NCBI GenBank assembly: GCA_910579275.1
Contig: CAJTTO010000011.1
Coordinates: 1-64,000 of the forward strand
Source of the DNA: an uncultured Lachnospiraceae bacterium
GTDB lineage: Bacteria; Bacillota; Clostridia; Lachnospirales; Lachnospiraceae
Direction of reading: 5' to 3'
DNA length: 64,000 bases
A model generated the notes under the pieces. It was not told the DNA's origin. It saw only the letters and a list, made by a program, of their open reading frames with translations, and made no database searches. Shown piece after piece: positions 63,334 through 64,000 of this stretch. The position numbers and the translations under genes were made by a program. Positions within the stretch are counted from its first letter, which is position 1; each line of letters opens with the position of its first letter.

Positions 63334-64000
63334 ATGAACATTCTAGTAATCAACTGTGGAAGTTCTTCACTTAAGTACCAGCTCATTGACAGCGAAACCG
63401 AGGCAGTGCTCGCAAAAGGGCTCTGCGAGCGCATCGGTATCGACGGAAGCGTGCTCACGCATACGCCTGCCGGAAAGGACAAGGTTCGAATCGAGACGCC
63501 GATGCCGAATCATACCGTGGCGGTGAAGCTTGTGATTGACGCGCTTACGGATACAGGGCACGGCGTAGTCAAGTCTCTGGATGAAATCAATGCAGTCGGG
63601 CACCGCGTTGTGCACGGCGGCGAGAAATTCGCCTGCTCCGTTGTCATCAATGACGAAGTGCTGAAGGCAATTGAGGCGTGTAACGACCTTGCGCCGCTCC
63701 ACAATCCGGCAAACCTTATCGGAATCAACTCGTGCAGGGAAATTATGCCGAATGTGCCGATGGTGGCAGTGTTTGACACGGCATTTCACCAGACAATGCC
63801 CGAGAAGGCTTATCTGTACGGGCTTCCATACGAGTATTATGAGAAGTACAAGGTGCGCCGTTACGGATTCCACGGTACAAGCCATGACTATGTATCGGCG
63901 AGGGCGGCAGAGCTGCTCGGCAAGACAAGGGAGGATTTGAAGATTATCGTATGCCATCTCGGAAACGGCGGCTCCGTGTCCGCGGTTGACCATGGAAAAT
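63334..64000 (+). CDS. ackA: acetate kinase, 5' part
   Basis: The frame is open from ATG 63334 (GGAGGG 9 nt upstream) to the window end, so about 222 of roughly 400 codons are present. The enzyme makes ATP and acetate from acetyl phosphate in fermentation. Family motifs are plain: NCGSSSLKYQ near the N-terminus, GHRVVHGGEKF, VFDTAFHQTMP, YGFHGTSHDYV and HLGNGGSVSAVD. The gene follows the pectinase terminator. No pta gene is next to it on this side, although pta often adjoins ackA in Firmicutes. Confidence 0.95.
   Translation, partial: MNILVINCGSSSLKYQLIDSETEAVLAKGLCERIGIDGSVLTHTPAGKDKVRIETPMPNHTVAVKLVIDALTDTGHGVVKSLDEINAVGHRVVHGGEKFACSVVINDEVLKAIEACNDLAPLHNPANLIGINSCREIMPNVPMVAVFDTAFHQTMPEKAYLYGLPYEYYEKYKVRRYGFHGTSHDYVSARAAELLGKTREDLKIIVCHLGNGGSVSAVDHGK

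Overview
The window looks like chromosomal DNA of a fermentative, anaerobic, Gram-positive gut Firmicute, most likely a Lachnospiraceae member. The evidence is strong AGGAGG-type ribosome binding sites, a reverse rubrerythrin beside a PerR-like Fur regulator, an archaeal-type prolyl-tRNA synthetase, acetate kinase, DUF4258/YgiT toxin-antitoxin genes and giant secreted pectin-degrading and repeat proteins. The genus cannot be fixed from this window.

Layout. 1-5.3 kb: a secreted papain-like (C1) protease with a Thr/Glu-rich stalk and about 11 Ig-like repeats; its terminator is split by a short mobile element, and a broken Rpn-type nuclease/transposase gene converges on it. 5.9-34 kb: a second type of short element, then two giant tandem paralogues (5216 and 3902 residues) with related N-terminal blocks of about 2,300 residues and different-length C-terminal arrays of PPC-like beta-sandwich repeats. 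34.1-36.5 kb: an AT-rich two-gene cassette (AAA/ABC-type ATPase plus PD-(D/E)xK-like partner) bracketed by a 73-bp direct repeat, its last codons rewritten by a short element that itself carries a second one. 36.6-40.7 kb: transglutaminase-like protein, integrase remnant, toxin-antitoxin pair, an XRE regulator pseudogene interrupted by another short element, rubrerythrin and a PerR-like regulator. 40.8-45.5 kb: histidine kinase/response regulator, pseudouridine synthase, an unknown protein, a MecA-like adaptor and a polysaccharide deacetylase. 45.6-49.4 kb: a small secreted membrane protein, a second two-gene module (OLD-like ATPase plus TOPRIM protein) and proS directly behind it. 49.5-63.2 kb: a GC-rich tandem repeat, then a 4337-residue pectinase with two PL9 pectate lyase domains around a CE8 pectin methylesterase. 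The window ends inside ackA.

The main discovery-level signals are: (i) two families of non-autonomous, MITE-like elements of about 140 bp, supported by 8-bp target-site duplications at five insertion sites, one of them nested; they have altered a terminator, a regulator gene and the 3' end of a probable defence gene. (ii) Two different ATPase-nuclease pairs that look like phage-defence modules, one in a repeat-flanked cassette and one apparently driving proS. (iii) A set of giant surface or secreted proteins; the protease and the pectinase share the same kind of Ig-like repeats, and none has a recognisable anchor.

Domain calls rest on motifs read by eye. No database search was run, so novelty is not established for any item.
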